Shown here: positions 35,336 through 44,726 of the stretch, in pieces
Layout: each line of letters starts with the position of its first letter
Numbering within the stretch: position 1 is the first letter of the stretch
Origin: an uncultured Selenomonas sp.
Lineage (GTDB): Bacteria; Bacillota; Negativicutes; Selenomonadales; Selenomonadaceae
DNA: 64,000 bases
Assembly: GCA_934202005.1 (NCBI GenBank)
Contig: CAKPXP010000001.1
Location: 1-64,000 of the forward strand
Direction: 5' to 3'
The notes under the pieces: generated by a model
Database searches by the model: none
Told to the model about the DNA's origin: nothing
What the model saw: only the letters and a program-made list of their open reading frames with translations
Position numbers and translations under genes: made by a program

Positions 35336-36544
35336 ATGCTTGAACGTGTGCTTCGATTTGTCATTACCGTGTTTTTTATGATTGCCGGCGGTGCTCTTTT
35401 CGAGTTGGCAAGCCCTGTGCTGACGCTTTACATCAGCACAGAGGTATTCCAGATGGAAATGGGAATCCTCAAGATTACATTGATGAGCTTCCTCTGCATT
35501 CTTGCGGGGGCGTTCATCGGCGGACTCATTGGTTTTTTTGTTTCTCCGTATCTGACGCGTCAGCTCAAGCGCTTTGCGGTCTTTGTCGAGCAGCAGCTCG
35601 CGAAGACGCCGATCCACGATGTGATCGCCGGTGCGGTCGGCCTGGCAGCCGGTCTTATCATTGCTAATTTATTCAGTTCTGCATTTGCCAGGATTCCGGT
35701 CGTCGGTGATTACATCCCCGTGGTGTGCAGCATCATCCTGGGGTATCTGGGGCTCTACATCACGATCCGCAAGCGCAAAGAAATCACGGCGCTCTTCGAT
35801 TTCATCCCGAAGACGATCCGCGAGGCCGTCAAGTCGCGCGAGGCGAAACAGGCAGCGGCCGCGGCGGCTGCGGCGGCAGCGGCCGCGGCGACGCAGCAGG
35901 CTGTCGCGGCTGCTCCGGCGGCTGCGGCGGGGACGACGGCGGACGTGCAGGCGAGCTACAAGCTGCTCGATACGAGCGTCATCATCGACGGGCGCATCGC
36001 GGATATCTGCGATACGGGCTTCATCGAGGGGACGCTGCTCATCCCCGTGTTCGTGCTCGAGGAGCTGCAGCATATCGCGGATTCCGCCGACGCGCTCAAG
36101 CGCACGCGCGGCCGCCGCGGACTCGACATCCTGCAGCGCATCCGCACGGATTCCAAGATGAAGGTCGAGATCACGAATGAGGATTTCGACGACATCAGCG
36201 AGGTGGACTCCAAGCTCGTGCGCCTCGGGCAGAAGGTCGGCGCGAAGATCATCACGAATGATTTCAACCTCAACAAGGTCGCGAAGCTGCGCGGCGTCGA
36301 GGTGCTCAATATCAATGAGCTCTCGAACGCCGTGAAGCCGGTCGTGATCCCGGGCGAGAGCATGACGGTGACCGTCGTGAAGAACGGCAAGGAGCCGGGG
36401 CAGGGTGTCGCCTATCTCGACGACGGCACGATGATCGTCGTCGAGAACGGCCACCGCCATCTGGGCGCGACCATCGACGTCGAGGTGACGTCGGCGCTGC
36501 AGACGGCGGCGGGCCGTATGATTTTCGCGAAGCCGAAGGCATGA
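35336..36544 (+). CDS. PIN/TRAM-domain membrane protein (YacL type)
   Basis: 402 residues. Four hydrophobic segments within about 1-150, then an Ala-rich linker (about 178-200), a PIN-type nuclease fold opening KLLDTSVIIDGRIADI (about 205-220) and a C-terminal TRAM RNA-binding domain. The acidic residues of the PIN site (D in LLDTSVI, the LD and TNDFNLNK segments) are present. Matches B. subtilis YacL in architecture; the biological substrate is not established. AGGAGGTG precedes ATG 35336; a TTG one codon earlier is possible. Confidence 0.87.
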   Translation: MLERVLRFVITVFFMIAGGALFELASPVLTLYISTEVFQMEMGILKITLMSFLCILAGAFIGGLIGFFVSPYLTRQLKRFAVFVEQQLAKTPIHDVIAGAVGLAAGLIIANLFSSAFARIPVVGDYIPVVCSIILGYLGLYITIRKRKEITALFDFIPKTIREAVKSREAKQAAAAAAAAAAAAATQQAVAAAPAAAAGTTADVQASYKLLDTSVIIDGRIADICDTGFIEGTLLIPVFVLEELQHIADSADALKRTRGRRGLDILQRIRTDSKMKVEITNEDFDDISEVDSKLVRLGQKVGAKIITNDFNLNKVAKLRGVEVLNINELSNAVKPVVIPGESMTVTVVKNGKEPGQGVAYLDDGTMIVVENGHRHLGATIDVEVTSALQTAAGRMIFAKPKA

Positions 36545-36563
36545 GAAAGTGCGGGAGGAAGAT

Positions 36564-37259
36564 ATGGTTTCTGTGATTTTCCCTGCCGCGGGGCAGGGAC
36601 GCCGCATGAAGGCGGGGCGCAACAAGGTGCTGCTCACGCTCGGCGGCGAGCCGATTCTCGTGCGCACGCTGCGGCAGTTCGCGCGCGTGCCAGCGGTCGG
36701 CGAGTGCATCGTCGTCGCGGGCGCGCAGGAGACGGCGGAGGTCGAGGCGATGCTCGCCGCGGCGGAGCGCCGCGCGCCGCTCCCGCCGTGGCGTGTCGTC
36801 GCGGGCGGCGCGGAGCGCCAATACTCCGTGGCGAACGGGCTTGCGGCGTGCTCAAAGGCGGCGGAGGTCGTGCTCGTCCACGATGCGGCGCGGCCCCTCA
36901 TCCGTCCCGCGGTCATCGAAGCGGTCATCGAGGCGGCGCGCGCGCATGGCGGCGCGATCGCGGCCGTGCCGGAGAAGAACACCGTCAAGGTCGTCGACGC
37001 GGCGGGCGTCGTCGTCTCGACGCCCGCGCGCAGTACGCTCTGGGCCGTGCAGACGCCGCAGGGCTTCCGGCGCGAGATCCTCTGCGCGGCCTATGCGCAG
37101 GCGGCCGCGGACGGGTTCCTCGGCACGGACGACGCGAGCCTCGTCGAGCGGCTGGGCCGCCCCGTGCATGTCGTCATGAGTGACTACCGCAATCTCAAGG
37201 TGACGACGCCGGAGGATCTCGTGATGGCTGAGGCGCTGCTGCAGGCGCCGGAGGTCTGA
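36564..37259 (+). CDS. ispD: 2-C-methyl-D-erythritol 4-phosphate cytidylyltransferase
   Basis: 231 residues. IspD adds CMP to MEP in the non-mevalonate isoprenoid pathway. The nucleotide-binding GQGRRMKAGRNKVLL segment (about 10-24), VLVHDAARPL (about 108) and the ending TTPEDLVMAEALL are standard. ATG 36564 is set by GGGAGG. Followed 84 bases later by ispF, the enzyme two steps on. Confidence 0.94.
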   Translation: MVSVIFPAAGQGRRMKAGRNKVLLTLGGEPILVRTLRQFARVPAVGECIVVAGAQETAEVEAMLAAAERRAPLPPWRVVAGGAERQYSVANGLAACSKAAEVVLVHDAARPLIRPAVIEAVIEAARAHGGAIAAVPEKNTVKVVDAAGVVVSTPARSTLWAVQTPQGFRREILCAAYAQAAADGFLGTDDASLVERLGRPVHVVMSDYRNLKVTTPEDLVMAEALLQAPEV

Positions 37260-37342
37260 GCCTTTTGCGTGCGCCCTGCGCCGCGTCTGGCAGGGAGGGA
37301 CGCGCACGGATTTTCCTTTTCATGCGATAGGAGGTTGCTTTC

Positions 37343-37828
37343 ATGACAAGATTCGGCATGGGCTACGATGTCCACCGCCTCGTGGAGGGGCGCAGGCTCA
37401 TCCTCGGCGGCGTCGCCGTTCCCTATGAGAAGGGGCTGCTCGGTCACAGCGACGCCGATGTGCTGCTGCACGCAATCGCCGACGCGCTGCTCGGCGCAGC
37501 GGCGCTCGGCGACATCGGCCGTCATTTCCCCAATACGGATCCGCGCTATGCGGGCGCGGACAGCGGTGTGCTGCTCGCGCGCGTGCGGGAGCTCATCGAG
37601 GAGAAAGGCTACCGCGTCGGCAACGTCGACGCGACGGTCGTTGCGCAGCGGCCGAAGCTCATGGCCTATATCCCGCAGATGGTGACAAATATCGCGCGCA
37701 TCCTCGCGGTGCCGGAGGACGCGGTCAACGTCAAGGCCACGACAGAGGAGAATCTCGGCTTCACCGGCAGCGGCGAGGGAATTTCCGCCTATGCCGTCGC
37801 GGGGATTGAAAGCAGGGGAAAACAATGA
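37343..37828 (+). CDS. ispF: 2-C-methyl-D-erythritol 2,4-cyclodiphosphate synthase
   Basis: 161 residues, standard IspF length. Zinc ligands lie in GYDVHR (Asp/His near 8-10) and in the [12 protein letters not shown] segment (His near 42); the [15 protein letters not shown] end is diagnostic. It makes MEcPP from CDP-ME 2-phosphate. Follows ispD. Confidence 0.95.
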   Translation: MTRFGMGYDVHRLVEGRRLILGGVAVPYEKGLLGHSDADVLLHAIADALLGAAALGDIGRHFPNTDPRYAGADSGVLLARVRELIEEKGYRVGNVDATVVAQRPKLMAYIPQMVTNIARILAVPEDAVNVKATTEENLGFTGSGEGISAYAVAGIESRGKQ

Positions 37829-37867
37829 TAGAATGAATTGGATGGTTTCGTCCGTTCCATGATCTGG

Positions 37868-37896
37868 CGGCTGTTGCTTCGGCGGCAGCCTTTTTT
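37868..37896 (+). terminator. Terminator after ispF
   Basis: GGCTGTTGC-TTCG-GCGGCAGCC followed by six T. Confidence 0.9.
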
Positions 37897-37954
37897 ATAA
37901 GGTGCGGCCGACGCCTGGCGAATGCGCTGACGGCACCGCAAAGGGAGAGATTTT

Positions 37955-39388
37955 ATGCTGAAGGTCTACAATACGATGACGCGCCGCAAGGAGGAATTCC
38001 GCCCGCTCAAGGAGGGCGAGGTCAGCATCTACTGCTGCGGCGTCACGCCCTACAATGCGCCGCATATCGGCAACGCGCGCCCGTTCGTGACCTGGGACGT
38101 CATCCGCCGCTTTTTCGCGGCGAAGGGCTATCAGGTGCACTACATCCAGAACTTCACGGACGTCGACGATAAGATCATCCGTACGGCGAACGCGGAGCAG
38201 ACGACGTGGAAGGATGTCGCGGACCGCAACATCAAGGTTTATTTCCACTCGATGGACGCGCTCAACGTGCGCCGTGCCGACCGCTATCCGCGCGTAAGCG
38301 AGACGATGTCCGACATCATCGAGATGGTGCAGGAGCTCATCGACAAGGGCTATGCCTACGCGCTCGATAACGGCGATGTATTCTACAGCGTCGAGAAGTT
38401 CCACGGCTACGGCAAGCTCAGCGGACGCAAACTCGAGGACATGCAGGCGGGCGCGCGCATCGAGGTCGATGAGCGCAAGCATCATCCGATGGACTTCGCG
38501 CTCTGGAAGGCGGCGAAGCCCGGCGAGCCGTCCTGGGACAGCCCGTGGGGCAAGGGACGCCCCGGCTGGCACATCGAGTGCTCGACGATGTCGCTCAAGT
38601 ACCTCGGCAAGAAGTTCGATTTCCACGGCGGCGGCAGCGATCTCATCTTCCCGCATCACGAGAACGAGATCGCGCAGAGCCAGGCGTGCATCGGCGACGA
38701 TCACAGCTTCGCGCAGTACTGGCTGCACAACGGCTTCATCACGATCCACAATGAGAAGATGTCGAAGTCGAAGAACAATTTCTTCACGGTGGAGGATATC
38801 CTCAAGAAATATCCCGGCGAGGTCGTGCGCTTCTTCATCCTCCAGACGCATTACAGGAGCCCGCTCGATTTCAGCGACGACCGGCTCAAGGAGGCGCAGA
38901 CGAGCCTCGGCCGCCTCGCGAATACGCAGGAGTACATCAAGGAACTCGTCGACAAGGCGGATCCGTCCGACGACGCGACGGCAGCCGAGCTCATCAAGCG
39001 CGCGGCCGCGCTCAAGAAGGAATTCGACGCGGCGATGGAGGACGATTTCAATACGGCGCTCGCCATCAGCCAGATGTTCGCGCTTTCGAAGGATATCAAT
39101 ATCTATTACCAGGAAGTCACGACGGGCGGCAAGGGGTTCGATGTCAAGAATTTCGCCGCCGTGCAGAAGGTCTGGGACTACATGGCGTCGATTCTCGGCA
39201 TCTTCGAGCAGCAGGCTGCGGGCGACGACGGTCTGACGGAAAAGCTCATAGCGCTCATCGTCGCCATCCGCCAGGAGGCGCGCAAGGAAAAGAACTGGGC
39301 GCTCGCGGATAAGATCCGCGACGACCTCAAGGACGCGGGCGTCGTGCTCGAGGATACGCCGAACGGCGTGCGGTGGAAACGCGCATGA
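37955..39388 (+). CDS. cysS: Cysteinyl-tRNA synthetase
   Basis: 477 residues, class I synthetase. HIGH motif variant PHIGNARPF (about 31-39), zinc-site Cys28 in YCCGVTPY, ECSTMS near 209, and KMSKSKNN near 268. It charges tRNA-Cys. Gene order cysS-mrnC is conserved in Firmicutes, and the mrnC ATG overlaps this stop. Confidence 0.96.
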   Translation: MLKVYNTMTRRKEEFRPLKEGEVSIYCCGVTPYNAPHIGNARPFVTWDVIRRFFAAKGYQVHYIQNFTDVDDKIIRTANAEQTTWKDVADRNIKVYFHSMDALNVRRADRYPRVSETMSDIIEMVQELIDKGYAYALDNGDVFYSVEKFHGYGKLSGRKLEDMQAGARIEVDERKHHPMDFALWKAAKPGEPSWDSPWGKGRPGWHIECSTMSLKYLGKKFDFHGGGSDLIFPHHENEIAQSQACIGDDHSFAQYWLHNGFITIHNEKMSKSKNNFFTVEDILKKYPGEVVRFFILQTHYRSPLDFSDDRLKEAQTSLGRLANTQEYIKELVDKADPSDDATAAELIKRAAALKKEFDAAMEDDFNTALAISQMFALSKDINIYYQEVTTGGKGFDVKNFAAVQKVWDYMASILGIFEQQAAGDDGLTEKLIALIVAIRQEARKEKNWALADKIRDDLKDAGVVLEDTPNGVRWKRA

Positions 39389-39915
39389 AGTTTGAGCACT
39401 ACAAGCGCCTCGTCGCGATGATGTTCGAGCCGGACGGGGCGGGCGGCGCAAAGCAGCGCTATACAGAGCTCGATGTCCGACAGATGAGCCCGCTCGTGCT
39501 CGCCTACGTCGGCGATGCGTATTTCCACCTCTTCGTGCGCACGCGCCTGCTCTCCTATGAGCAGTCGAAGGTGCAGGCGCTCCACGCGTTCAGCGCGCAG
39601 ATCGTCTCCGCGGTCTGGCAGCACCGCGCCTATCTCGGCATCGAGCCGATGCTCACGGAGGAGGAACGCGCCATCTATCGCCGCGGACGCAACGCGAAGA
39701 GCCATGCGCCGCGCAGCGCCTCCGTCGCTGAGTATCACTCGAGCACGGGGTTCGAGGCGCTGCTCGGCAGTCTCTACCTCGCGGATCGCGACGAGCGACT
39801 CTACGAGATTGCCGAGGCCGCGTTCCAGGTCATCAGCAAGGCGATGATGCACGAGATCCACGGCGCACCGCAGGAACATCCGCAGCGGGCGGCACAGGAA
39901 CCACAGGAAGGATGA
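39385..39915 (+). CDS. mrnC: Mini-ribonuclease III
   Basis: 176 residues: an RNase III catalytic domain without the dsRNA-binding domain. The signature [17 protein letters not shown] gives the catalytic acidic residues, and [11 protein letters not shown] the second pair. It matures 23S rRNA ends in B. subtilis. ATG 39385 overlaps the cysS stop (ATGA); its own stop overlaps the thyX start. Confidence 0.93.
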   Translation: MKFEHYKRLVAMMFEPDGAGGAKQRYTELDVRQMSPLVLAYVGDAYFHLFVRTRLLSYEQSKVQALHAFSAQIVSAVWQHRAYLGIEPMLTEEERAIYRRGRNAKSHAPRSASVAEYHSSTGFEALLGSLYLADRDERLYEIAEAAFQVISKAMMHEIHGAPQEHPQRAAQEPQEG

Positions 39916-40622
39916 AACGAGTGTCCATCAAGGTAAAGCTTTTGGATTATACACCGGAGCCGGAGCGCGTCGTCGCGATGGCGGCGCGGCTCTGCTACTC
40001 CGCGAGCGGCGCGGAGGAGCTCGCGGAGCGCCTCGATGAGGCGGCCGTGCGGAAGATGGTGCGCAAGATGGTCAAGATCGGCCACGGCTCGACGCTCGAG
40101 CACGCCTCGTTCACGTTCGGCGTCGAGGGCGTCAGCCGCGTGCTCACGCATCAGCTCGTGCGCCACCGCATCGCGAGCTACGACCAGCAGTCGCAGCGCT
40201 ATGTCGCGGCACACGGCTTCGCCTACATCACGCCGCCGAGCATCGCGGCGCAGCCGGAGGCGAAGGCGCGCTATGACAAGCTCATCGCCGACATCCGTGC
40301 GGCCTACGACGAGCTCACGGCGCTCGGCATCCCGAAGGAGGATGCGCGCTACGTGCTCGCCAACGCGACCGAGACGAAGATCCTCGTGACGATGAACGCG
40401 CGCAGCCTGCTGCATTTCTTCAATCTCCGCTGCTGCCTGCGCGCGCAGTGGGAGATCCGGGAGATGGCGAACCTCATGCTCGCCGAGGTGAAGAAGGTCG
40501 CACCGGCGCTCTTTTTCAACGCGGGCGCGAGCTGCGTCAATACGGGCCGCTGCCCCGAGGGGGAGATGACCTGCGGGCACTTCGCCGAGATGCTGCGGTT
40601 CAGGGAAAAGGAAGAGGCATGA
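39912..40622 (+). CDS. thyX: FAD-dependent thymidylate synthase ThyX
   Basis: 236 residues. The ThyX motif RHRxxSxxxxSxR is present as [13 protein letters not shown] (about 81-93). It makes dTMP from dUMP using FAD and methylene-tetrahydrofolate. Start overlaps the mrnC stop. Confidence 0.96.
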   Translation: MKRVSIKVKLLDYTPEPERVVAMAARLCYSASGAEELAERLDEAAVRKMVRKMVKIGHGSTLEHASFTFGVEGVSRVLTHQLVRHRIASYDQQSQRYVAAHGFAYITPPSIAAQPEAKARYDKLIADIRAAYDELTALGIPKEDARYVLANATETKILVTMNARSLLHFFNLRCCLRAQWEIREMANLMLAEVKKVAPALFFNAGASCVNTGRCPEGEMTCGHFAEMLRFREKEEA

Positions 40623-40623
40623 G

Positions 40624-41559
40624 ATGAGAGGGAAAAAGGGAAATGACGCAGCGCGCCGCAGTCCGCGCAGGAAGGCGCAGGGATATGGCGGCCAGCAGGC
40701 ACAACCTGCCGCGCACAGCGCCGAGCTTGCGACAAAACGCAGCAGGCGCGCAAGCGGCGGATCGCAGGCGCTGCCCGCGGATCGCGATAGGCACGCGCCC
40801 GTCGCGGCGCCTGCCAGCTTGCCGGATGATCTCCTGCTCGGGCGCAATGCCGTGACCGAGGCCCTCCGGGCGGGGCGCGGCATCAACAGGATCCTCCTCG
40901 CGGAGGGCAGCCGCGAGGCACAGATCGCGCCGATCCTGGAGCTCGCGCGGACACGCGGCGTCCCCGTGGAGTTCGTTGAGCGCGAAAAGATCGAGCGCGC
41001 CGCGCAGGGCGCGCGCCATCAGGGCGTGCTCGCGCAGGCGGCGCCCGTCGCCTATCAGGAGCTCGACGCCATCCTGCGCGCGGCCGAGCAGAAAGGTCAT
41101 GCGCCGCTGCTCGTGCTGCTCGACGAGCTCGAGGACCCGCACAACCTCGGCGCGCTCCTGCGCACGGCGGACGCGACGGGCGTCGACGGCATCCTCATCC
41201 CGCGCCGACGCAGCGTGCCGCTCAATGCGACCGTCGCGAAGACCTCGGCGGGGGCCATCGAGTATGTGCCCGTCGCGCGCATCGGCAACGTCACGCAGAC
41301 GCTCAAGGAGCTCAAGGCGAAGGGCTTCTGGGTGGCGGGGGCCGACATGGACGGAACGCCCTACGACAAGGCAGACCTCAAGGGCGCGCTCGTGCTCGTC
41401 ATCGGCAGCGAGGGCCGCGGTATGACGCGGCTTGTGAAGGAGCAGTGCGATTTCATCGTGAGCCTGCCGATGGTCGGACACATCAACTCCCTCAACGCGT
41501 CAGTGGCGGGCTCCCTCCTCATGTACGAGGCGCTGCGCCAGCGGATGGGAAGAAAGTAG
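40624..41559 (+). CDS. rlmB: 23S rRNA 2'-O-ribose methyltransferase RlmB (TrmH family)
   Basis: 311 residues. A basic, low-complexity N-terminal 65 residues precede the substrate-binding domain (about 70-145) and SPOUT catalytic domain (about 150-310). Motifs LDELEDPHNLGALLRTADATG, IGSEGRGM and LPMVGHINSLNASVAGSLLMYE are the three SPOUT motifs. It probably methylates G2251 (E. coli numbering) of 23S rRNA. The basic tail is longer than in most homologues. Confidence 0.92.
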   Translation: MRGKKGNDAARRSPRRKAQGYGGQQAQPAAHSAELATKRSRRASGGSQALPADRDRHAPVAAPASLPDDLLLGRNAVTEALRAGRGINRILLAEGSREAQIAPILELARTRGVPVEFVEREKIERAAQGARHQGVLAQAAPVAYQELDAILRAAEQKGHAPLLVLLDELEDPHNLGALLRTADATGVDGILIPRRRSVPLNATVAKTSAGAIEYVPVARIGNVTQTLKELKAKGFWVAGADMDGTPYDKADLKGALVLVIGSEGRGMTRLVKEQCDFIVSLPMVGHINSLNASVAGSLLMYEALRQRMGRK

Positions 41560-41633
41560 CAGCACATCGCGCGCCGGCGTCTGCCTGCGCGGGAACAGGC
41601 GGCGCGCGGGGAGTTTTGGAAGGAGGCATGTGC

Positions 41634-42167
41634 GTGGCCAGACGGGATCATTATCTTATCGACGGCTACAACGTCATCCATGCATGGCCGGAGCTCAAGC
41701 GCCTCTGCGGCGATCTCGCCGCGGCGCGCGACGCGCTCATCCATCTGCTGACGGAGTACGGCGCGTTCGAGAAATACGAGATCACGCTCGTCTTCGACGC
41801 GATGTTCACGGAGGACGAGGAACGCGTCGAGCGCGTCGGACGCCATACGCGCATCATCTATACGGGCGCGGGCGAGACGGCGGACAGCCGCATCGAGCGC
41901 CTCGCCTACGAGGAGGCGCACCGGGGACGCACGGTCTACGTCGTCACGAGTGATGGCGCTGTGGAGAGCGTCATACTCGGCGCAGGCGCGTGCCGCATCC
42001 CCTCCTTGGAGTTCCGCAAGCAGGTTCTTCGCGTGAAGCGCGAGCTCAAGCGCGACTATCTCGGCACCGTGCGCCTCCCTGAGGCGCGCTACGTCGTCAG
42101 CGACAGGCTCGACCGCGATACGGCGGCGAAGCTCGACGTCCTGCGCAAGCAGACGAGCGAGGATTGA
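41634..42167 (+). CDS. NYN-domain ribonuclease (YacP/Rae1 type)
   Basis: 177 residues. A GTG at 41634 is well spaced from AAGGAGG (41619-41625); an ATG at 41628 is in frame but too close. IDGYNVIH at the start and VTSDGAVES near 105 are the metal-site motifs of NYN/PIN nucleases. The B. subtilis homologue Rae1 cuts mRNA in the ribosomal A site. It sits between rlmB and sigH as in Bacillus. Confidence 0.88.
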   Translation: MARRDHYLIDGYNVIHAWPELKRLCGDLAAARDALIHLLTEYGAFEKYEITLVFDAMFTEDEERVERVGRHTRIIYTGAGETADSRIERLAYEEAHRGRTVYVVTSDGAVESVILGAGACRIPSLEFRKQVLRVKRELKRDYLGTVRLPEARYVVSDRLDRDTAAKLDVLRKQTSED

Positions 42168-42237
42168 CGAAAGTCCTCTTTCTAGAGTATAATTTCATTT
42201 GTTAGATATTGAGGAAAGTGCATAAGGGGACTATGCG

Positions 42238-42999
42238 ATGGAAGCAGAAGCAAATGAAAATCTGGGAATGAGCCCGGAAGAAATCAATGAGTTCTCAAGG
42301 CTTACGGATGAGGAACTCATCACGGAAATCAAAGAAAACACGAACAGCGAAGCGCTTGATTATCTCATCAACAAGTATCGGAACTTCGTACGCGCGAAAG
42401 CCCGCTCTTATTTCCTCATCGGCGCTGATCGCGAGGACATCATCCAGGAGGGCATGATCGGCTTTTACAAGGCCGTGCGGGACTTCCGCAACGACAAGCT
42501 CTCCTCATTCCGCGCCTTCGCCGAGCTCTGCGTCACGCGCCAGATCATCACGGCCATCAAGACGGCAACGCGGCAGAAGCATATCCCGCTCAATTCTTAT
42601 GTCTCGCTCAATAAGCCCATTTATGACGAGGAGTCCGACCGCACGCTGCTCGACGTCCTCTCAGGCGCCAAGGTCTCTGATCCGGAGGAACTCGTCATCA
42701 GCCAGGAGGAATTCGTCGACATCGAGAAGAAGATGGAGGAGATTCTCTCCGATCTCGAGTGGAAAGTCCTCATGAGTTACCTCGATGGGAAATCGTATCA
42801 GGAAATCGCGCGCGATCTGCACCGTCATGTCAAGTCCATCGACAACGCGTTGCAGCGCGTGAAGCGCAAGCTCGAAAAATACATGGAGAACCGCGGCGAG
42901 GGCGTGGATCTCGCGACCGTTTATCAGGGGCTTTCCGCCATCAATCGCAGGCGGCGGGAGGAAGGCGGACTGCCGGGCGGAGAAGATGACTGCGAATGA
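42238..42999 (+). CDS. sigH: RNA polymerase sigma factor SigH
   Basis: 253 residues with sigma-70 region 2 (about 35-115; DREDIIQEGMIGFYKAV) and region 4 (about 180-240; helix-turn-helix YQEIARDLHRHVKSIDNALQR). Position after rae1 and overall similarity to Spo0H/SigH support the name. In non-sporulating relatives SigH roles include competence and stationary-phase genes; its targets here are unknown. Confidence 0.9.
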   Translation: MEAEANENLGMSPEEINEFSRLTDEELITEIKENTNSEALDYLINKYRNFVRAKARSYFLIGADREDIIQEGMIGFYKAVRDFRNDKLSSFRAFAELCVTRQIITAIKTATRQKHIPLNSYVSLNKPIYDEESDRTLLDVLSGAKVSDPEELVISQEEFVDIEKKMEEILSDLEWKVLMSYLDGKSYQEIARDLHRHVKSIDNALQRVKRKLEKYMENRGEGVDLATVYQGLSAINRRRREEGGLPGGEDDCE

Positions 43000-43030
43000 G
43001 GATGCTGCTTAGAGGCGGCATCCTTTTTTT
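42999..43030 (+). terminator. Terminator after sigH
   Basis: AGGATGCTGC-TTAGAG-GCGGCATCC then seven T; it touches the sigH stop codon. Confidence 0.88.
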
Positions 43031-43095
43031 GTCTGCTGCGCTTGATAATTACTTTTGGGCATAGTATAATAACAACTGTCAATCGGACATTTCTC

Positions 43096-43123
43096 AAGGA
43101 ACACTGATTCATTCAGCGGTCCC
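43096..43123 (+). repeat. Miniature foldback element 1
   Basis: AAGGAACACTGATT-CA-TTCAGCGGTCCC is a near-palindrome equal to the two ends of the long element joined without the middle. It lies 7-10 bases before the cobalamin riboswitch. Confidence 0.75.
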
Positions 43124-43129
43124 GCAAAA

Positions 43130-43305
43130 TCGCATACGGAGGAGCAGGTGTCGCAAGACTTAATAGGGAAGCCGGTAGAAGCCGGCGCGGTCCCGCCACT
43201 GTGAGGTGAGCAGCTCTGCAAGATGTCACTGGGGGAAACTCTGGGAAGGCGCAGAGCAGCGATGAACCGAGCCAGGAGAACTGCCTGCTCATCGGTCACC
43301 GATGG
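43130..43305 (+). ncRNA. Cobalamin riboswitch
   Basis: Conserved elements in order: GGTGTCGCAAGAC, TAATAGGGAAGCCGGT, GCGGTCCCGCCACTG, and the B12 box AGCCAGGAGAACTGCC at 43269-43284. It would respond to adenosyl- or related cobalamin and control the cbiK gene downstream through the terminators that follow. Confidence 0.95.
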
Positions 43306-43330
43306 TACCCACGAAGGATGGGGAGGGGAC

Positions 43331-43400
43331 TCTGGGCGGAGGCCCAGACCTTTCTTTTTCATGGAAGCAGCATCGGCGGCGCGAGGAGCGCCGCCTTTTT
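43331..43400 (+). terminator. Two terminators in the riboswitch expression platform
   Basis: TCTGGGC-GGA-GGCCCAGA with CTTTCTTTTT (43331-43359), then GGCGGCGC-GAGGA-GCGCCGCC with TTTTT (43375-43400). Tandem terminators after the aptamer suggest transcriptional OFF control by cobalamin. Confidence 0.75.
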
Positions 43401-43530
43401 GTTGCTTGCAGAGAAGCCGGCAGGCTTTTTTCGTGGGGGAGAAAGGTCTTTTTTCGGGATGCGCTGCAGGAGTCAGCGCGTCCATAGAGATGGCTGACAA
43501 AGTCAGCATTTTCGCGAAGGGGGATTTCCT

Positions 43531-44529
43531 GTGAAAAATTGGAGAAACATGCTTGCAGCAACGCTTGCGGTCTCGGCACTCGTCGGCTTTTCCGCGCCGA
43601 TGACGGAGGCGGCCTATTCCCTGAACCCGGAGGTCAAGGACGCGACGCCGGCGCTCAAGGAGGCGTCGCAGATCGGCGTGCTGAAGCATGAGACGCCCGC
43701 GCTCCAGAATGAGACGGACAAGGACGCCATCGTCGTCATGAGCTTCGGCACGACGTTCAAGGACACGCGCCAAAAGACGATCGACGCGACGGTCAAGGCC
43801 ATCCAGGCGGCGCATCCTGACGTCAAGGTGGTCACGGCCTTCACGAGTCATATCATCATCGACCGCATCGCGAAGAACGAGGGCATCAAGTATCCGACGC
43901 CGGAGGAAGCGCTCACACAGCTCAAGGATGAGGGCTATACGCGCGTCGCGCTCGCGTCGCTCGATGTCATCCCTGGCATGGAGTACGCTTACGACAAGGG
44001 CGTCTACGACAACTATAAGAACCAGTTCAAGAAGATGACGCTCGGCACGTCGCTCATGTACTGGCAGGGACAGGAGGATCAGCCGGATGATGTGACGGAG
44101 ACGATCGAGGCGCTCATGACGCAGTTCCCGAAGCAGAAGAAAGATGAGGCCATCCTCATCATGGCGCATGGCACGCCGCAGGTCTCGAACGCGTACTACT
44201 CTGTCATCCAGGCGAAGATCAATGAGCTCGGGCTCAAGAATGTCTTCGTCTATACGGTCGAGGGCTGGCCGTCTCTCGAGACGGTGATGCCGAAGCTCAA
44301 GGCAAACGGCATCAAGAAGGTCACGCTCATGCCGATGATGATGGTCGCGGGCGACCACGCGAACAACGACATGGCGGGCAGCGATCCGGACAGCCATAAG
44401 TCGCAGCTCGAGGCGGCAGGCTATCAGGTCGATGCGTATATCCATGGCATCGGCGAGAATGAAAAGATTCGCGCGCTCTACGTCAAGCGTGCGAATGACG
44501 CGTGGGATGCGCTCGAGAGCGATAAGTAA
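43531..44529 (+). CDS. cbiK: Exported sirohydrochlorin cobaltochelatase CbiK
   Basis: 332 residues, GTG start behind GAAGGGGG. Residues 1-28 form a signal peptide (MKNWRNMLAATLAVSALVGF, TEAA). The chelatase part begins DAIVVMSFGTTF (about 66) and keeps the metal-binding histidines in IMAHGTPQ (about 211) and VAGDHANNDMAG (about 275). Cytoplasmic CbiK inserts cobalt in the anaerobic B12 pathway; exported forms (CbiKp of Desulfovibrio) have been linked to other metal or haem roles. Placement under a B12 riboswitch suggests a cobalt/corrin link. No other cbi genes are adjacent. Confidence 0.9.
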   Translation: MKNWRNMLAATLAVSALVGFSAPMTEAAYSLNPEVKDATPALKEASQIGVLKHETPALQNETDKDAIVVMSFGTTFKDTRQKTIDATVKAIQAAHPDVKVVTAFTSHIIIDRIAKNEGIKYPTPEEALTQLKDEGYTRVALASLDVIPGMEYAYDKGVYDNYKNQFKKMTLGTSLMYWQGQEDQPDDVTETIEALMTQFPKQKKDEAILIMAHGTPQVSNAYYSVIQAKINELGLKNVFVYTVEGWPSLETVMPKLKANGIKKVTLMPMMMVAGDHANNDMAGSDPDSHKSQLEAAGYQVDAYIHGIGENEKIRALYVKRANDAWDALESDK

Positions 44530-44554
44530 GCGGAAAATGTCACGCTGAGGAGAT

Positions 44555-44598
44555 GGCCCGGCGGCAGCAAGGAGGAACGCTGCCGCCGGGCCTCTTTC
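44555..44598 (+). terminator. Terminator after cbiK
   Basis: GGCCCGGCGGCAGC pairs perfectly with GCTGCCGCCGGGCC, followed by TCTTTCCTTACTTT. Confidence 0.85.
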
Positions 44599-44726
44599 CT
44601 TACTTTGCGCACAGTGAACATGATGTCATGAGCTGCGGCAGGAGGGCGTTGGCTGCTCTTGCCGTCTTTGTTTCGCTTGCCAGATGTGATAGAATGAGTA
44701 CGTATTTCAACGACAGGAGGAAAAGG

